A stretch of DNA of 64,000 bases from Chitinophaga sp. Cy-1792 (GTDB lineage Bacteria > Bacteroidota > Bacteroidia > Chitinophagales > Chitinophagaceae): NCBI RefSeq assembly GCF_011752935.1, contig NZ_VWWO01000003.1, positions 310,001-374,000 of the forward strand, in the 5' to 3' direction. Below are positions 35,207 to 43,362 of the stretch, piece after piece (position 1 is the first letter of the stretch; each line of letters begins with the position of its first letter). The notes under the pieces are model-generated. The model did no database searches. It was not told the origin of the DNA and worked only from the letters and a program-made list of their open reading frames with translations. A program made the position numbers and the translations under genes.

Positions 35207-35210
35207 CTGG

Positions 35211-35717
35211 TCAATACTTTACGCTATCCATCATCTCCTTCGCCAAAGCCATGGCTTCCGCCTGTGCGCTCTCCTGATATTGCAACCTGACAAAAAGCGA
35301 CCGGTTTCCCGTATTAAAATCGCTGAAGAACTGAATATATACAGCATCGTGCTGCTGGTAGGTTATAACTGAAAAGCCAATCCCGCCGACATTAGTAATG
35401 ATTTTCGCATCGAGGATATGATAGCTGGAGTTTTTGTTGAATGATTTACTCATATATCCCTGCTGCTGTTGGTGCCGATCTTCCAGTTTGTGCTCAAAAC
35501 TGCCAGGGAATGTGGTTGTCAGATGGTAAGACAGGCTTATCTGGTTGCAGCGGAGGGTTTTTATAATCTCCCCGGTCCTGGTAACTGCTTCATTTTCGGT
35601 TAGAGACTTGCATGCCGCAGGTATTTTAAAGTGAATGCCGGCTGTATCAACAGTGGTCTGCGCTTTAAGAGCAGTGAAAGCGGCCATTAGTAACAGGAAA
35701 AGTAATACTTGTTTCAT
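35211..35717 (-). CDS. Secreted protein of unknown function
   Basis: 168 residues with a signal peptide (1-19, cut likely after LKAQ). The rest is a small soluble domain with alternating strands and a C-terminal helix (ESAQAEAMALAKEMMDSV). No named family recognised. It stands alone, convergent with the recombinase gene. Confidence 0.7.
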   Translation of the reverse strand: MKQVLLFLLLMAAFTALKAQTTVDTAGIHFKIPAACKSLTENEAVTRTGEIIKTLRCNQISLSYHLTTTFPGSFEHKLEDRHQQQQGYMSKSFNKNSSYHILDAKIITNVGGIGFSVITYQQHDAVYIQFFSDFNTGNRSLFVRLQYQESAQAEAMALAKEMMDSVKY

Positions 35718-36094
35718 GAGATGTTGATGATGAATAGATGCCGGAACATAATCTATTAGTTGGTCGTTGTTGCATTAAGCGATAGTTAAATGATTGTAAA
35801 TACCCGTCAGTAGGGATTTTTGGATGGTATTGGGGCGTATGATGTGTTGCTTTTGCTTATCATGAATTGATATGAGTAATTGCATAAACCGCAAAAAACG
35901 AGGCCAGTAACGGCATTTAGAAGATGTAAGGAGATTGATTTTTTCATTTTAACAAAATCTTACGCGGTATATGTGCAGTGAATGTATAAAGTAAGTATAT
36001 TAGAGTAGAAAGAATTATTAACCTAAAGAGAGTGCCTATAGCCAAGCATTACCCCTTAGTATATAGATTGTTAAATATTTAAAAAATTAGTGCT
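35718..36094. other. Intergenic region before hpf
   Basis: About 377 AT-rich bases between the divergent secreted-protein gene and hpf. I see no reading frame, no strong hairpin and no full consensus promoter; it presumably holds both promoters. Confidence 0.4.
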
Positions 36095-36394
36095 ATGAAC
36101 GTTCAAATTCAAACTGTGCATTTCGATGCTGACTCTAAACTGATTGACCATGTGAACAAAAAAATTCAGAAGTTGAACACGTTTCATGATCGAATAGTAA
36201 GTGTTGATGTATTTCTTAAGTTGGACAATTTAGCGCACCAGATTAGGGATAAAATTGCAGAGATAAGGGTGCGAGTCCCGCGCCAGGACTTGTTTGTAAA
36301 GCACGAGTCCAAATCCTTCGAGGAATCATTTGACCTGGCTTTTGACTCACTTATTAACCAGGTTAAAAAGCAGAAGGAGAAAAAAATTCAATAA
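36095..36394 (+). CDS. hpf: Ribosome hibernation promoting factor (short HPF/RaiA family)
   Basis: 99-residue S30AE-fold protein that binds the 30S decoding region in stationary phase. Family features are the start NVQIQTVHFDADSKL, the long helix with NKKIQKLNTFHDRI and the basic C-terminal helix. It is the short form without the dimerising tail of long HPF. It lies directly upstream of the tRNA-tuf cluster, as commonly seen in Bacteroidota. Confidence 0.92.
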   Translation: MNVQIQTVHFDADSKLIDHVNKKIQKLNTFHDRIVSVDVFLKLDNLAHQIRDKIAEIRVRVPRQDLFVKHESKSFEESFDLAFDSLINQVKKQKEKKIQ

Positions 36395-36408
36395 TTTTTT
36401 GAAATAAT

Positions 36409-36439
36409 TTTGGAAATATGAATTCCTTTGCTACCTTTG
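36409..36439 (+). promoter_or_regulatory. Promoter P1 of the tRNA-tuf operon
   Basis: TTTG (36409-36412), 19 bases, TACCTTTG (36432-36439). The -7 element lies in one arm of a 13-bp inverted repeat (36426-36438 with 36467-36479). Confidence 0.65.
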
Positions 36440-36549
36440 CCATCCCGATTACGAAAGGGGTCGGTAAAAGGTAGCAAAGTTCTTTATAGCAGGGCGTTTT
36501 AGGGCAAACAAATAAATTTTTCATTATTTGTAAAATTCTAAAAAAAAGA

Positions 36550-36580
36550 TTTGGAGAATTGATAAAAACTCTTAATTTTG
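36550..36580 (+). promoter_or_regulatory. Promoter P2 of the tRNA-tuf operon
   Basis: TTTG (36550-36553), 19 bases, TAATTTTG (36573-36580), about 78 bases before the first tRNA. Exact match to consensus and spacing. Confidence 0.75.
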
Positions 36581-36658
36581 CGCTCTCTTTCAATGAGTTA
36601 CTCACTCACAGATAAGTGAACAAGTTACTTTGACTGAAGGAATGTTTTTTGAAAAGAT

Positions 36659-36732
36659 GCCAGCATAGCTCAGTTGGCCAGAGCTACTGATTTGTAATCA
36701 GTGGGTCGGGGGTTCGAATCCCTCTGCTGGCT
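36659..36732 (+). tRNA. trnT: tRNA-Thr (UGU)
   Basis: 74-nt cloverleaf. Acceptor GCCAGCA pairs with TGCTGGC, discriminator T; anticodon loop TTTGTAA in stem CTGAT/ATCAG gives UGU; T-arm GGTTCGAATCC. CCA is not encoded. First of the tuf-linked tRNA cluster. Confidence 0.97.
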
Positions 36733-36807
36733 CATCGATTTGGTTTCGTTGTCCGGAACGTACTAACGTTAACCGGACAACGAAAATCAAGAATCAAAAT
36801 TTAGTTA

Positions 36808-36889
36808 GGGCAGGTTCCAGAGCGGCCAAATGGGGCGGACTGTAAATCCGCTGTCTACGACTTCATAGGTTCGAATCCTATCCTGCCCA
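36808..36889 (+). tRNA. trnY: tRNA-Tyr (GUA)
   Basis: 82-nt class II tRNA with a long variable arm. Acceptor GGGCAGG/CCTGCCC, discriminator A; anticodon loop CTGTAAA gives GUA; T-arm AGGTTCGAATCCT. The following bases read CCA. Confidence 0.97.
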
Positions 36890-37057
36890 CCAAACAGCGT
36901 GTTCCGCTTTTGCCCTTCGCAGAGGCGGAACATGGTTGTGAATAGAAGGTGTGGAAGTCAGGTCATTATAAAGCCCTCAGGTACAACAGCCTTTAATGTT
37001 CTTTAATTTATTTTTTAATTCTGCGGTCAGGAAAATTTTCAGACTAAAGAGTTATAT

Positions 37058-37130
37058 GCGGGAGTAGCTCAGTTGGTAGAGCGACAGCCTTCCAAGCTGT
37101 AGGTCGCGGGTTCGAGCCTCGTCTCCCGCT
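37058..37130 (+). tRNA. trnG: tRNA-Gly (UCC)
   Basis: 73 nt; acceptor GCGGGAG/CTCCCGC, discriminator T; anticodon stem CAGCC/ with loop TTCCAAG gives UCC; T-arm GGGTTCGAGCC. CCA not encoded. Confidence 0.97.
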
Positions 37131-37156
37131 CGCATATTTTTTACATGCAATTTCAA

Positions 37157-37228
<72 letters not shown>

Positions 37229-37341
37229 CCATGAATTTTTGAAGAATAGTTGTAGTGAGTCGTTAATATCGCCATCAACAAGCTCCATAAAATTCGAATT
37301 TCGGAATTCGAATTTCCCATTCCCACTCCGAAATTAAACTT

Positions 37342-37417
37342 AGCGTTGTAGCTCGATGGAAGAGCAACCATGGATTACAATCATGGAAGGCAATGAGTTC
37401 AATTCTCATCAGCGGTA
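37342..37417 (+). pseudogene. Degenerate or atypical tRNA, anticodon reads UAC (Val-like)
   Basis: A cloverleaf can be drawn: D-arm GCTC/GAGC with GG in the loop, anticodon loop ATTACAA on a 6-bp stem, T-arm ATGAG-TTCAATT-CTCAT. The acceptor AGCGTTG/CAGCGGT has a G-G mismatch at position 2 and a GT pair. The anticodon would be UAC (valine). It may be a decaying tRNA or a tRNA-like element in the tuf leader. Confidence 0.45.
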
Positions 37418-37486
37418 CAAGTTTGTAAATCGTGTTTTAAACAACTATCAATACAATCTTTACAAACCATCTAAAAAGAAAATACA

Positions 37487-38674
37487 ATGGCAAAAGAAAC
37501 CTTTAAGCGGGATAAACCCCACGTAAACATTGGTACCATCGGCCACGTGGACCACGGTAAAACTACCTTGACTGCTGCCATTACCACAATTTTGGCAAAC
37601 AAGGGTCTGGCAGAGAAGAGAGGTTATGATGAGATCGATGCGGCTCCTGAAGAAAAAGAAAGAGGTATCACTATCAATACAGCACACGTTGAGTATCAGA
37701 CTGCAAATCGTCACTATGCTCACGTAGATTGCCCAGGCCACGCTGACTATGTGAAAAACATGATCACTGGTGCTGCGCAGATGGACGGTGCTATCCTGGT
37801 GGTTGCTGCGACCGACGGTCCTATGCCACAAACAAGAGAGCACATCCTCCTGGCTCGTCAGGTAGGTGTTCCTCGCGTAGTTGTATTCATGAACAAAGTT
37901 GACCTGGTTGACGATGCTGAACTGCTGGAACTGGTTGAAATCGAGATCCGCGACCTGCTGAGCTCTAACGGTTTCGACGGTGATAACGCTCCTGTTATCA
38001 AAGGTTCTGCTACCGGCGCGCTGGCTGGCGATGATAAATGGGTTGGTGCTATCGACGAACTGATGGAAGCAGTAGATTCTTACATTCCTCTGCCTCCACG
38101 TCCAGTTGATCAACCATTCCTGATGTCTGTAGAGGACGTATTCTCTATCACAGGTCGTGGTACAGTAGCAACTGGTCGTATCGAACGCGGTCGCATCAAA
38201 GTTGGTGAGAACGTTGAGATCGTAGGTCTCCTGGAAGAGTCTCTGAAATCTACTTGTACTGGTGTTGAGATGTTCAAAAAATTACTGGACGAAGGTGAAG
38301 CTGGTGACAACGCTGGTCTGCTCCTCCGCGGTATTGAGAAAACTCAGATCCGTCGTGGTATGGTTATCTGCGCTCCAGGTTCCATCACTCCACACACCGA
38401 ATTCAAATGCGAAGTTTACGTACTGAGCAAAGAAGAAGGTGGCCGTCACACTCCATTCTTCAACAAATACCGTCCTCAGTTCTACTTCCGTACCACTGAC
38501 GTAACCGGTGAAGTTGAACTGCCTGCAGGTGTTGAAATGGTTATGCCTGGTGATAACGTTACTCTGACTGTTAAACTGATCGCTCCTATCGCGATGGATA
38601 AAGGTCTGAAGTTCGCTATCCGTGAAGGTGGCCGTACCGTAGGTGCTGGTCAGGTGACTGAAATCATCAAATAA
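37487..38674 (+). CDS. tuf: Elongation factor Tu
   Basis: 395-residue GTPase delivering aminoacyl-tRNA to the ribosome. GTP-binding motifs are G1 GHVDHGKT (about residues 20-27), G3 DCPGHADY near 81 and G4 NKVD near 136. Domains 2 and 3 are complete to the end ([13 protein letters not shown]). Codon use is strongly biased to common codons, as expected of a highly expressed gene. It is cotranscribed with the upstream tRNAs and followed by tRNA-Trp, secE and nusG. Confidence 0.98.
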   Translation: MAKETFKRDKPHVNIGTIGHVDHGKTTLTAAITTILANKGLAEKRGYDEIDAAPEEKERGITINTAHVEYQTANRHYAHVDCPGHADYVKNMITGAAQMDGAILVVAATDGPMPQTREHILLARQVGVPRVVVFMNKVDLVDDAELLELVEIEIRDLLSSNGFDGDNAPVIKGSATGALAGDDKWVGAIDELMEAVDSYIPLPPRPVDQPFLMSVEDVFSITGRGTVATGRIERGRIKVGENVEIVGLLEESLKSTCTGVEMFKKLLDEGEAGDNAGLLLRGIEKTQIRRGMVICAPGSITPHTEFKCEVYVLSKEEGGRHTPFFNKYRPQFYFRTTDVTGEVELPAGVEMVMPGDNVTLTVKLIAPIAMDKGLKFAIREGGRTVGAGQVTEIIK

Positions 38675-38696
38675 GCTTAACGCTTAATAATACTTA

Positions 38697-38748
38697 AAAC
38701 CATTAGCTTTGGCCTAAAGCCACGGCTCCAAACTAAAGCTAATGGTTT
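38697..38748 (+). other. Perfect stem between tuf and tRNA-Trp
   Basis: AAACCATTAGCTTT (38697-38710) pairs perfectly with AAAGCTAATGGTTT (38735-38748). There is no T-run afterwards and a tRNA starts 5 bases on, so this is more likely an RNase processing stem than a terminator. Confidence 0.55.
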
Positions 38749-38753
38749 CATAC

Positions 38754-38824
38754 ACGGGCATGGTGCAACGGTAGCATACGGGTCTCCAAAACCTTTGATC
38801 TGGGTTCGAATCCTAGTGCCCGTG
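38754..38824 (+). tRNA. trnW: tRNA-Trp (CCA)
   Basis: 71 nt; acceptor ACGGGCA/TGCCCGT, discriminator G; anticodon loop CTCCAAA gives CCA; T-arm GGGTTCGAATCCT. Conserved place between tuf and secE. Confidence 0.96.
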
Positions 38825-38843
38825 CAAAGAAAATATATAAAAT

Positions 38844-38895
38844 GGTTGAATTGTTGTTATTTTTAATAAAATAATCGAACAATTCAACCTTTTTA
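38844..38895 (+). terminator. Terminator/attenuator between tRNA-Trp and secE
   Basis: GGTTGAATTGTT (38844-38855) pairs perfectly with AACAATTCAACC (38878-38889), followed by five T. It would reduce read-through from tuf into secE-nusG. Confidence 0.75.
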
Positions 38896-38929
38896 GGCTT
38901 TATCCAATTGACTATAAAAAGTATTATAA

Positions 38930-39127
38930 ATGAATAAGATCAGAAATTACTTCCGCGAGTCTTATCATGAACTGGTATACAAAGTGACCTGGCCTACCTG
39001 GCAGGAACTCCAATCCTCTACCATGATAGTTCTGATTGCTACCATCTTTGTAACAGCACTGGTATGGGGTATGGATGCAGCTTCAAACTTTGTGTTAACT
39101 CACTATTATCAAATATTCAAACACTAA
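38930..39127 (+). CDS. secE: Preprotein translocase subunit SecE
   Basis: 65-residue single-spanning inner-membrane protein of the SecYEG channel. The amphipathic N-terminal helix (NYFRESYHELVYKVTWPT) with the invariant Trp-Pro-Thr is followed by one transmembrane helix at about residues 32-58. Length is normal for the short SecE form. Five bases before nusG, clearly cotranscribed. Confidence 0.95.
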   Translation: MNKIRNYFRESYHELVYKVTWPTWQELQSSTMIVLIATIFVTALVWGMDAASNFVLTHYYQIFKH

Positions 39128-39132
39128 TATAG

Positions 39133-39699
39133 ATGGACGCAACCAATACTCCTGCGCAGGAAACAAAGTGGTACGTGCTCCGCGTTGTTAGTGGGAAGGA
39201 AAAAAAAGTGAAGGAATACCTGGATATCGAAGTGCGTCGCTCTGATTGGGGTAACGTTATTTCTCAAGTGTTCCTGCCAGTAGAAAAAGTTTATAAAGTG
39301 CAAGCTGGTAAAAAAGTAATGCGCGAAAAAAACTTCTATCCTGGTTATGTGATGATCGAAGCGATAGACGGTAAAATGACCGACGAAGTAATCCAGGCCA
39401 TCAGAAACGTGTCTGGTGTTATCCACTTCCTCGGAAAAGAAAAACCTATCGCCCTCCGTAAAGCAGAAGTAAACAAAATGTTAGGTAAAGTGGATGAACT
39501 CTCTGACCAGGGCCTCACCATGAGCGAACCTTTCATCGTTGGCGAAACCATCAAAATTATCGATGGTCCTTTCAATGACTTTAATGGTGTCATCGAAGAA
39601 GTGATCGAAGACAAGAAAAAACTGAAAGTAACCGTGAAAATCTTTGGTCGCGCTACTCCAGTAGAACTCAACTTCATGCAGGTAGAAAAACTCTCCTAG
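39133..39699 (+). CDS. nusG: Transcription termination/antitermination factor NusG
   Basis: 188 residues: NGN domain (about 10-120; [19 protein letters not shown], then FYPGYVMIE) that binds RNA polymerase, and a C-terminal KOW domain (about 130-185; [20 protein letters not shown]) that contacts S10 or Rho. The usual partner operon rplK-rpoC does not follow directly; a strong terminator lies 22 bp downstream and five unrelated genes separate nusG from rplK. Confidence 0.97.
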   Translation: MDATNTPAQETKWYVLRVVSGKEKKVKEYLDIEVRRSDWGNVISQVFLPVEKVYKVQAGKKVMREKNFYPGYVMIEAIDGKMTDEVIQAIRNVSGVIHFLGKEKPIALRKAEVNKMLGKVDELSDQGLTMSEPFIVGETIKIIDGPFNDFNGVIEEVIEDKKKLKVTVKIFGRATPVELNFMQVEKLS

Positions 39700-39720
39700 T
39701 TTTTCCCTACTTATCATATT

Positions 39721-39761
39721 AAAAAACGTTCCGTAGACTTACGGAACGTTTTTTATTTTTG
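39721..39761 (+). terminator. Strong terminator after nusG, fused to a promoter element
   Basis: AAAAAACGTTCCGT/ACGGAACGTTTTTT (39721-39734 with 39741-39754) is a perfect 14-bp stem. Its T-run overlaps TATTTTTG (39754-39761), a promoter element for the first transglutaminase-like gene. Confidence 0.88.
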
Positions 39762-39794
39762 TGCCATACCGAGCACACCTATATCTCCAACCGC

Positions 39795-40691
39795 ATGAAA
39801 GTTGCCAACATCCTTATACTGCTGCTCCTATGCAGCCTCCTCCCATCAAATGCCAATTGCCAGAACCGCGATATCAGCGACCCCAACTACTGGAGCCATT
39901 ATAAAGACACCGCCAAACCATTGCCATTCCTCCAGATCCCCGCAAAAGTCATCACCACACCAAAGGAAATAGGCAAATGGCTGCAAACAAATTGCAGCAA
40001 TGAAATAGACCGACTGAAAGCCATATACGCCTGGATGGGCTCGCATATCTTCTATGATTATCCTGGTATGAAAAATCTTGCCCCCTACAGGAGTATCTAT
40101 GAACTAAGCAACAAAACGCTCAGAACCAGAAAAGGTGTCTGCGATAATTATGCCTCACTGTTCTGGGATATTGCCAACGCGGCCGGCATCAGTACCTATA
40201 AAGTATCCGGCTATACCCGTGTAGGGGAGGTGGTAGATACTGCCGCAGGACATGGACATGCCTGGAATGCCGTGAATGTCAATAACAAATGGTATATCAT
40301 TGATGCCACCTGGGGAGCGGCAACCGACAAAACAACCGGCAAAAATAATTTCAACTGGTTCTTTTTTATGTTGCCACCAGAGAAAGCCATCAGGATTTTT
40401 ATCCCTACTGACCCACTGTTTCAATTTCTTACACATCCGTTTACACACACGGAAATCGCACTGAATGACTGGCAACACGCTGCCTCCCGCCCGATTTTCG
40501 CCTTCGAAGATACATTGAGGCGCTGGCCACAACTGGACTCAACTACCTGGGTGAGAAACCAGATTACCAGAATTGAAAAGTATAAGGCCTCCAATAACAT
40601 CGTTGTGGGAGAATTGCAGTACCTGAAAAACCTGCTGGACATTTATATCAGGAATGAAGAAGTCGACCGCTATAACAAATCAATTAAATAG
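39795..40691 (+). CDS. Secreted transglutaminase-like protein 1
   Basis: 298 residues from the ATG at 39795, chosen because it begins a signal peptide (1-22; an upstream frame extension of 12 codons has no hydrophobic start). The transglutaminase-like core spans about 55-190, with Cys116 (RKGVCDNYA), His155 (GHGHAWNAV) and Asp170 (YIIDATWG) forming a thiol-protease/transglutaminase triad. It is the shortest of five tandem relatives and lacks their helical C-terminal third. Substrate unknown; peptide or cell-wall cleavage and protein cross-linking are both possible. Confidence 0.87.
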   Translation: MKVANILILLLLCSLLPSNANCQNRDISDPNYWSHYKDTAKPLPFLQIPAKVITTPKEIGKWLQTNCSNEIDRLKAIYAWMGSHIFYDYPGMKNLAPYRSIYELSNKTLRTRKGVCDNYASLFWDIANAAGISTYKVSGYTRVGEVVDTAAGHGHAWNAVNVNNKWYIIDATWGAATDKTTGKNNFNWFFFMLPPEKAIRIFIPTDPLFQFLTHPFTHTEIALNDWQHAASRPIFAFEDTLRRWPQLDSTTWVRNQITRIEKYKASNNIVVGELQYLKNLLDIYIRNEEVDRYNKSIK

Positions 40692-40789
40692 TCCTTCCGC
40701 TGATATTAAAGAATTTTAATGCTGCAACATTTCCGATTGCAGCCGCTATTTGGTAATTTGTTATATCATGTTTGCCCAATCTCTTACCA

Positions 40790-41959
40790 ATGAAAACAAC
40801 AACTTCAATAGTATTGGCGCTGATTATCTCCATTGCCTCTTTAGGACAGTCTGCCCAGAAGAATACCGCCCTGACCGATAGCTCCGTTATCAAAATCCCG
40901 GATATCGCACTGGAAACACCTGAAGTATTAGGGCATTGGCTCAAAAAAAATACCCCCAACCACTACGAAGCAGTGAAAGCACTGTACTATTGGATGGGAG
41001 ATCATATTTTCTATGATGTACGCCTGTTGAGGATGGTGATGTCAACAGAACCTGGTAAACATCATCCCTATAAAGATACCGTTGATGCGGCTATTAAGAC
41101 GCTCAGCTCCCGTGGCGCCAATTGCCAGGGATATACTTCCCTGTTTTTCGAAGTATGCCGGTATGCCGATATTCCGGTAGATTTTATCTCCGGCTATACC
41201 TATAAACACGGACAGGTAGACCTCGATGCGAGTCACGCCTGGATAGGTATTAAGTTAAATGGCCATTGGGGAATTATTGATCCTACCTGGGGGGCAGGAA
41301 CTGTGGATGATAAAAGCCGGTTTGCATTCAATTTTAACTGGAGAAATTTCATGATCCCGCCGGAAACGGCCATTTTTACACATGTGCCGTTTGACCCGAT
41401 CTACCAGTACCTCGATCATCCCATCAAACCCGCTGAAATCAGGGACCAGACAACCACAGAAGCATTAAAAAGACCTGCCGTTAACTTTGAAGACACGCTG
41501 GCCGCCGTTAAAAAGGAAGCCATGCTCACGCAAATCCAGGGCAGACTCCGCCGTATGCAGGAACTTGGTGTTATCAACCCACTCCAGGAAGCAGAAGTGA
41601 AAGTCCTCACCAGCAACATTCCTGCGGCTAATTATGCCACAGACAAAGCCTCTGGCGCAGAAAGCAGATATCGCGCACTGATAGACCGCTATAACAAACT
41701 GGTACACGACTCCAACGACTTTTCCTCCTTCATGAGCAAAGGCATGAAACCTGCTAAAACCAATAAAGAAATTATAGATTGGATGGACAGACTTTGTAAA
41801 GAAGGGCCGGATATCATTACCGCACTGAATGGATTGACTTTTCAGTCGCCGGAAATAACCCAGAATTGCCAGCACCTTATCAGTTCTGTTCAGTCTCTTT
41901 CTGCACGCCTGCAAGATACCCGTAAACAGGTTACAGACTATTTAAATAAGAAGGCTTAG
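40790..41959 (+). CDS. Secreted transglutaminase-like protein 2
   Basis: 389 residues from the ATG with signal peptide (1-22). Triad Cys112 (GANCQGYTS), His149 (DASHAWIG) and Asp164 (GIIDPTWGAG). After the core comes a conserved block (HVPFDPIYQYLDHP, near residue 200) and then a helical, coiled-coil-prone C-terminus (about 240-389) rich in Lys and Glu. 98 bp separate it from gene 1. The Ky/CYK3-type transglutaminase-like family is my best comparison. No promoter is obvious, so it may be cotranscribed with gene 1. Confidence 0.88.
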   Translation: MKTTTSIVLALIISIASLGQSAQKNTALTDSSVIKIPDIALETPEVLGHWLKKNTPNHYEAVKALYYWMGDHIFYDVRLLRMVMSTEPGKHHPYKDTVDAAIKTLSSRGANCQGYTSLFFEVCRYADIPVDFISGYTYKHGQVDLDASHAWIGIKLNGHWGIIDPTWGAGTVDDKSRFAFNFNWRNFMIPPETAIFTHVPFDPIYQYLDHPIKPAEIRDQTTTEALKRPAVNFEDTLAAVKKEAMLTQIQGRLRRMQELGVINPLQEAEVKVLTSNIPAANYATDKASGAESRYRALIDRYNKLVHDSNDFSSFMSKGMKPAKTNKEIIDWMDRLCKEGPDIITALNGLTFQSPEITQNCQHLISSVQSLSARLQDTRKQVTDYLNKKA

Positions 41960-42138
41960 CTACTTGGAATTGAGTAAAACTGGGTGTTTTTGACTAGTTT
42001 TATTAATTTTTCAGGTAGATGCCCACCAAACTTATCTACTTTGAAATAGTTGCCATTTTCCTGCTCAGGCTGATAAAAATCAGTTCAGTCTTTTATTTCC
42101 CGGCGTACTTTTATGGTAGTACTAGCCTGATCCCAACT

Positions 42139-43281
42139 ATGAAAGCAATACTGCTGTTCTGTTTACTGTTAGTCTTTAATGCTGCTGCCCAGGAAAAAAG
42201 GTACAGGGTGCCTGATACCGTTCCAGCCAATGCAGATTCCCTTGCCACCTGGATTAATAAAAACTGCACAGACGAACGGGAGAAGCTGGCGACGCTATAT
42301 AGCTGGATGTCTTCTCATATCCGGTATGACCTGAAAGGGATGTATTCGATGAAGAACCAGGTAAGAGGGCTTGATACCATGGGATTGGTAAACCATGTAT
42401 TGACTTCCGGAAAGGCTGTTTGTTCAGGGTTTGCCTGCACATTTATTGCGGTGGCAAAAAGAATGGATATCCCTGCGCTTTATGTTATTGGCTACTGCTT
42501 TGATCCCAGGAAGAAAATGATAGATTCCTCACATGCCTGGGTTGCGGTAAAAACCAGCACGGGCTGGTCGTTGGTAGATCCTACCTGGGGTGCCGGCGGA
42601 ACAATAGTGAACCACCGAAAATTCCTATGGTGGTGGTATAAAAAGGTGTATTATTTGGAGGGACTCGATTGGCGGTACTTTATGCAGCCCAATGAAGTTT
42701 TTATCAACGACCATGTGCCCTATGATCCCCTGTACCAGTTTACCGCGTATCCTGTCAGCAATGACTCCATCAGAAAAAAGAACAGGCGGGCCGATTCTAC
42801 ACTACCGGCATTTGCTTTCAACGATACACTGCGTTATTATAACAACCTCAGAAATGCAGATGCCAGTCAGAACAGCATTGCGAGAATACGACGGTATGGA
42901 ACAGCCAACCACCTGGTATCCCGCCATATCAATTATCTGCGGAGCAATTTACCTTTCTGGCAAATGGAGGATGATAAAAACTCCGGACATTATACAAAAT
43001 ACATCGATACCCGATTGCAGCTAAACAAGTTACAGGCCGACTATGCCAATATTCAACAGGCAACCAACGCCGGGGAAGTGATATGGCCAGATGTTGCCGG
43101 CAGGCTGCTGGCGTTGCAGACAGCAACAGATTCGCTGGAGCAAGCCATGGCTGGCATCGTGATTACCTACACTGAAGTGAAATACAAGCTGATGGCCAAT
43201 TTGAGAGAGGTCAGATTTTTACAGAAGCAGATATTACGGCAACAGCTATACGCCAGAAAGAAAATCGAAACGATTAGATGA
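42139..43281 (+). CDS. Secreted transglutaminase-like protein 3
   Basis: 380 residues from the ATG that opens a signal peptide (1-18, ending AAAQ); the frame is open 40 codons further upstream but that stretch is not conserved in the paralogues. Triad Cys95 (GKAVCSGFA), His132 (DSSHAWVAV), Asp147 (SLVDPTWGAGG). A basic insertion after the triad (FLWWWYKKVYY near residue 160) is unique to this copy. Conserved HVPYDPLYQF block and helical C-terminus follow. 179 bp after gene 2. Confidence 0.87.
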   Translation: MKAILLFCLLLVFNAAAQEKRYRVPDTVPANADSLATWINKNCTDEREKLATLYSWMSSHIRYDLKGMYSMKNQVRGLDTMGLVNHVLTSGKAVCSGFACTFIAVAKRMDIPALYVIGYCFDPRKKMIDSSHAWVAVKTSTGWSLVDPTWGAGGTIVNHRKFLWWWYKKVYYLEGLDWRYFMQPNEVFINDHVPYDPLYQFTAYPVSNDSIRKKNRRADSTLPAFAFNDTLRYYNNLRNADASQNSIARIRRYGTANHLVSRHINYLRSNLPFWQMEDDKNSGHYTKYIDTRLQLNKLQADYANIQQATNAGEVIWPDVAGRLLALQTATDSLEQAMAGIVITYTEVKYKLMANLREVRFLQKQILRQQLYARKKIETIR

Positions 43282-43286
43282 GCGGC

Positions 43287-43317
43287 TTTGCATATCTCTT
43301 TTAAACTCAGATATTTG
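43287..43317 (+). promoter_or_regulatory. Probable promoter of transglutaminase-like gene 4
   Basis: TTTG (43287-43290), 19 bases, GATATTTG (43310-43317), one mismatch from TAnnTTTG. It lies in the 81-bp gap before the gene. Confidence 0.5.
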
Positions 43318-43362
43318 CAGTTGTAAATTGCCAACAGACAGTAACAGACTTTTCAAATACTT

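Noticed and set aside
37289..37315. AATTCGAATTT direct/inverted repeat before the fifth tRNA-like element
   Set aside because: Short, AT-rich and self-complementary by composition; no clear role, though it could be part of tRNA processing.
37460..38113. 217-codon minus-strand open frame over tuf
   Set aside because: Antisense shadow created by the strong codon bias of tuf.
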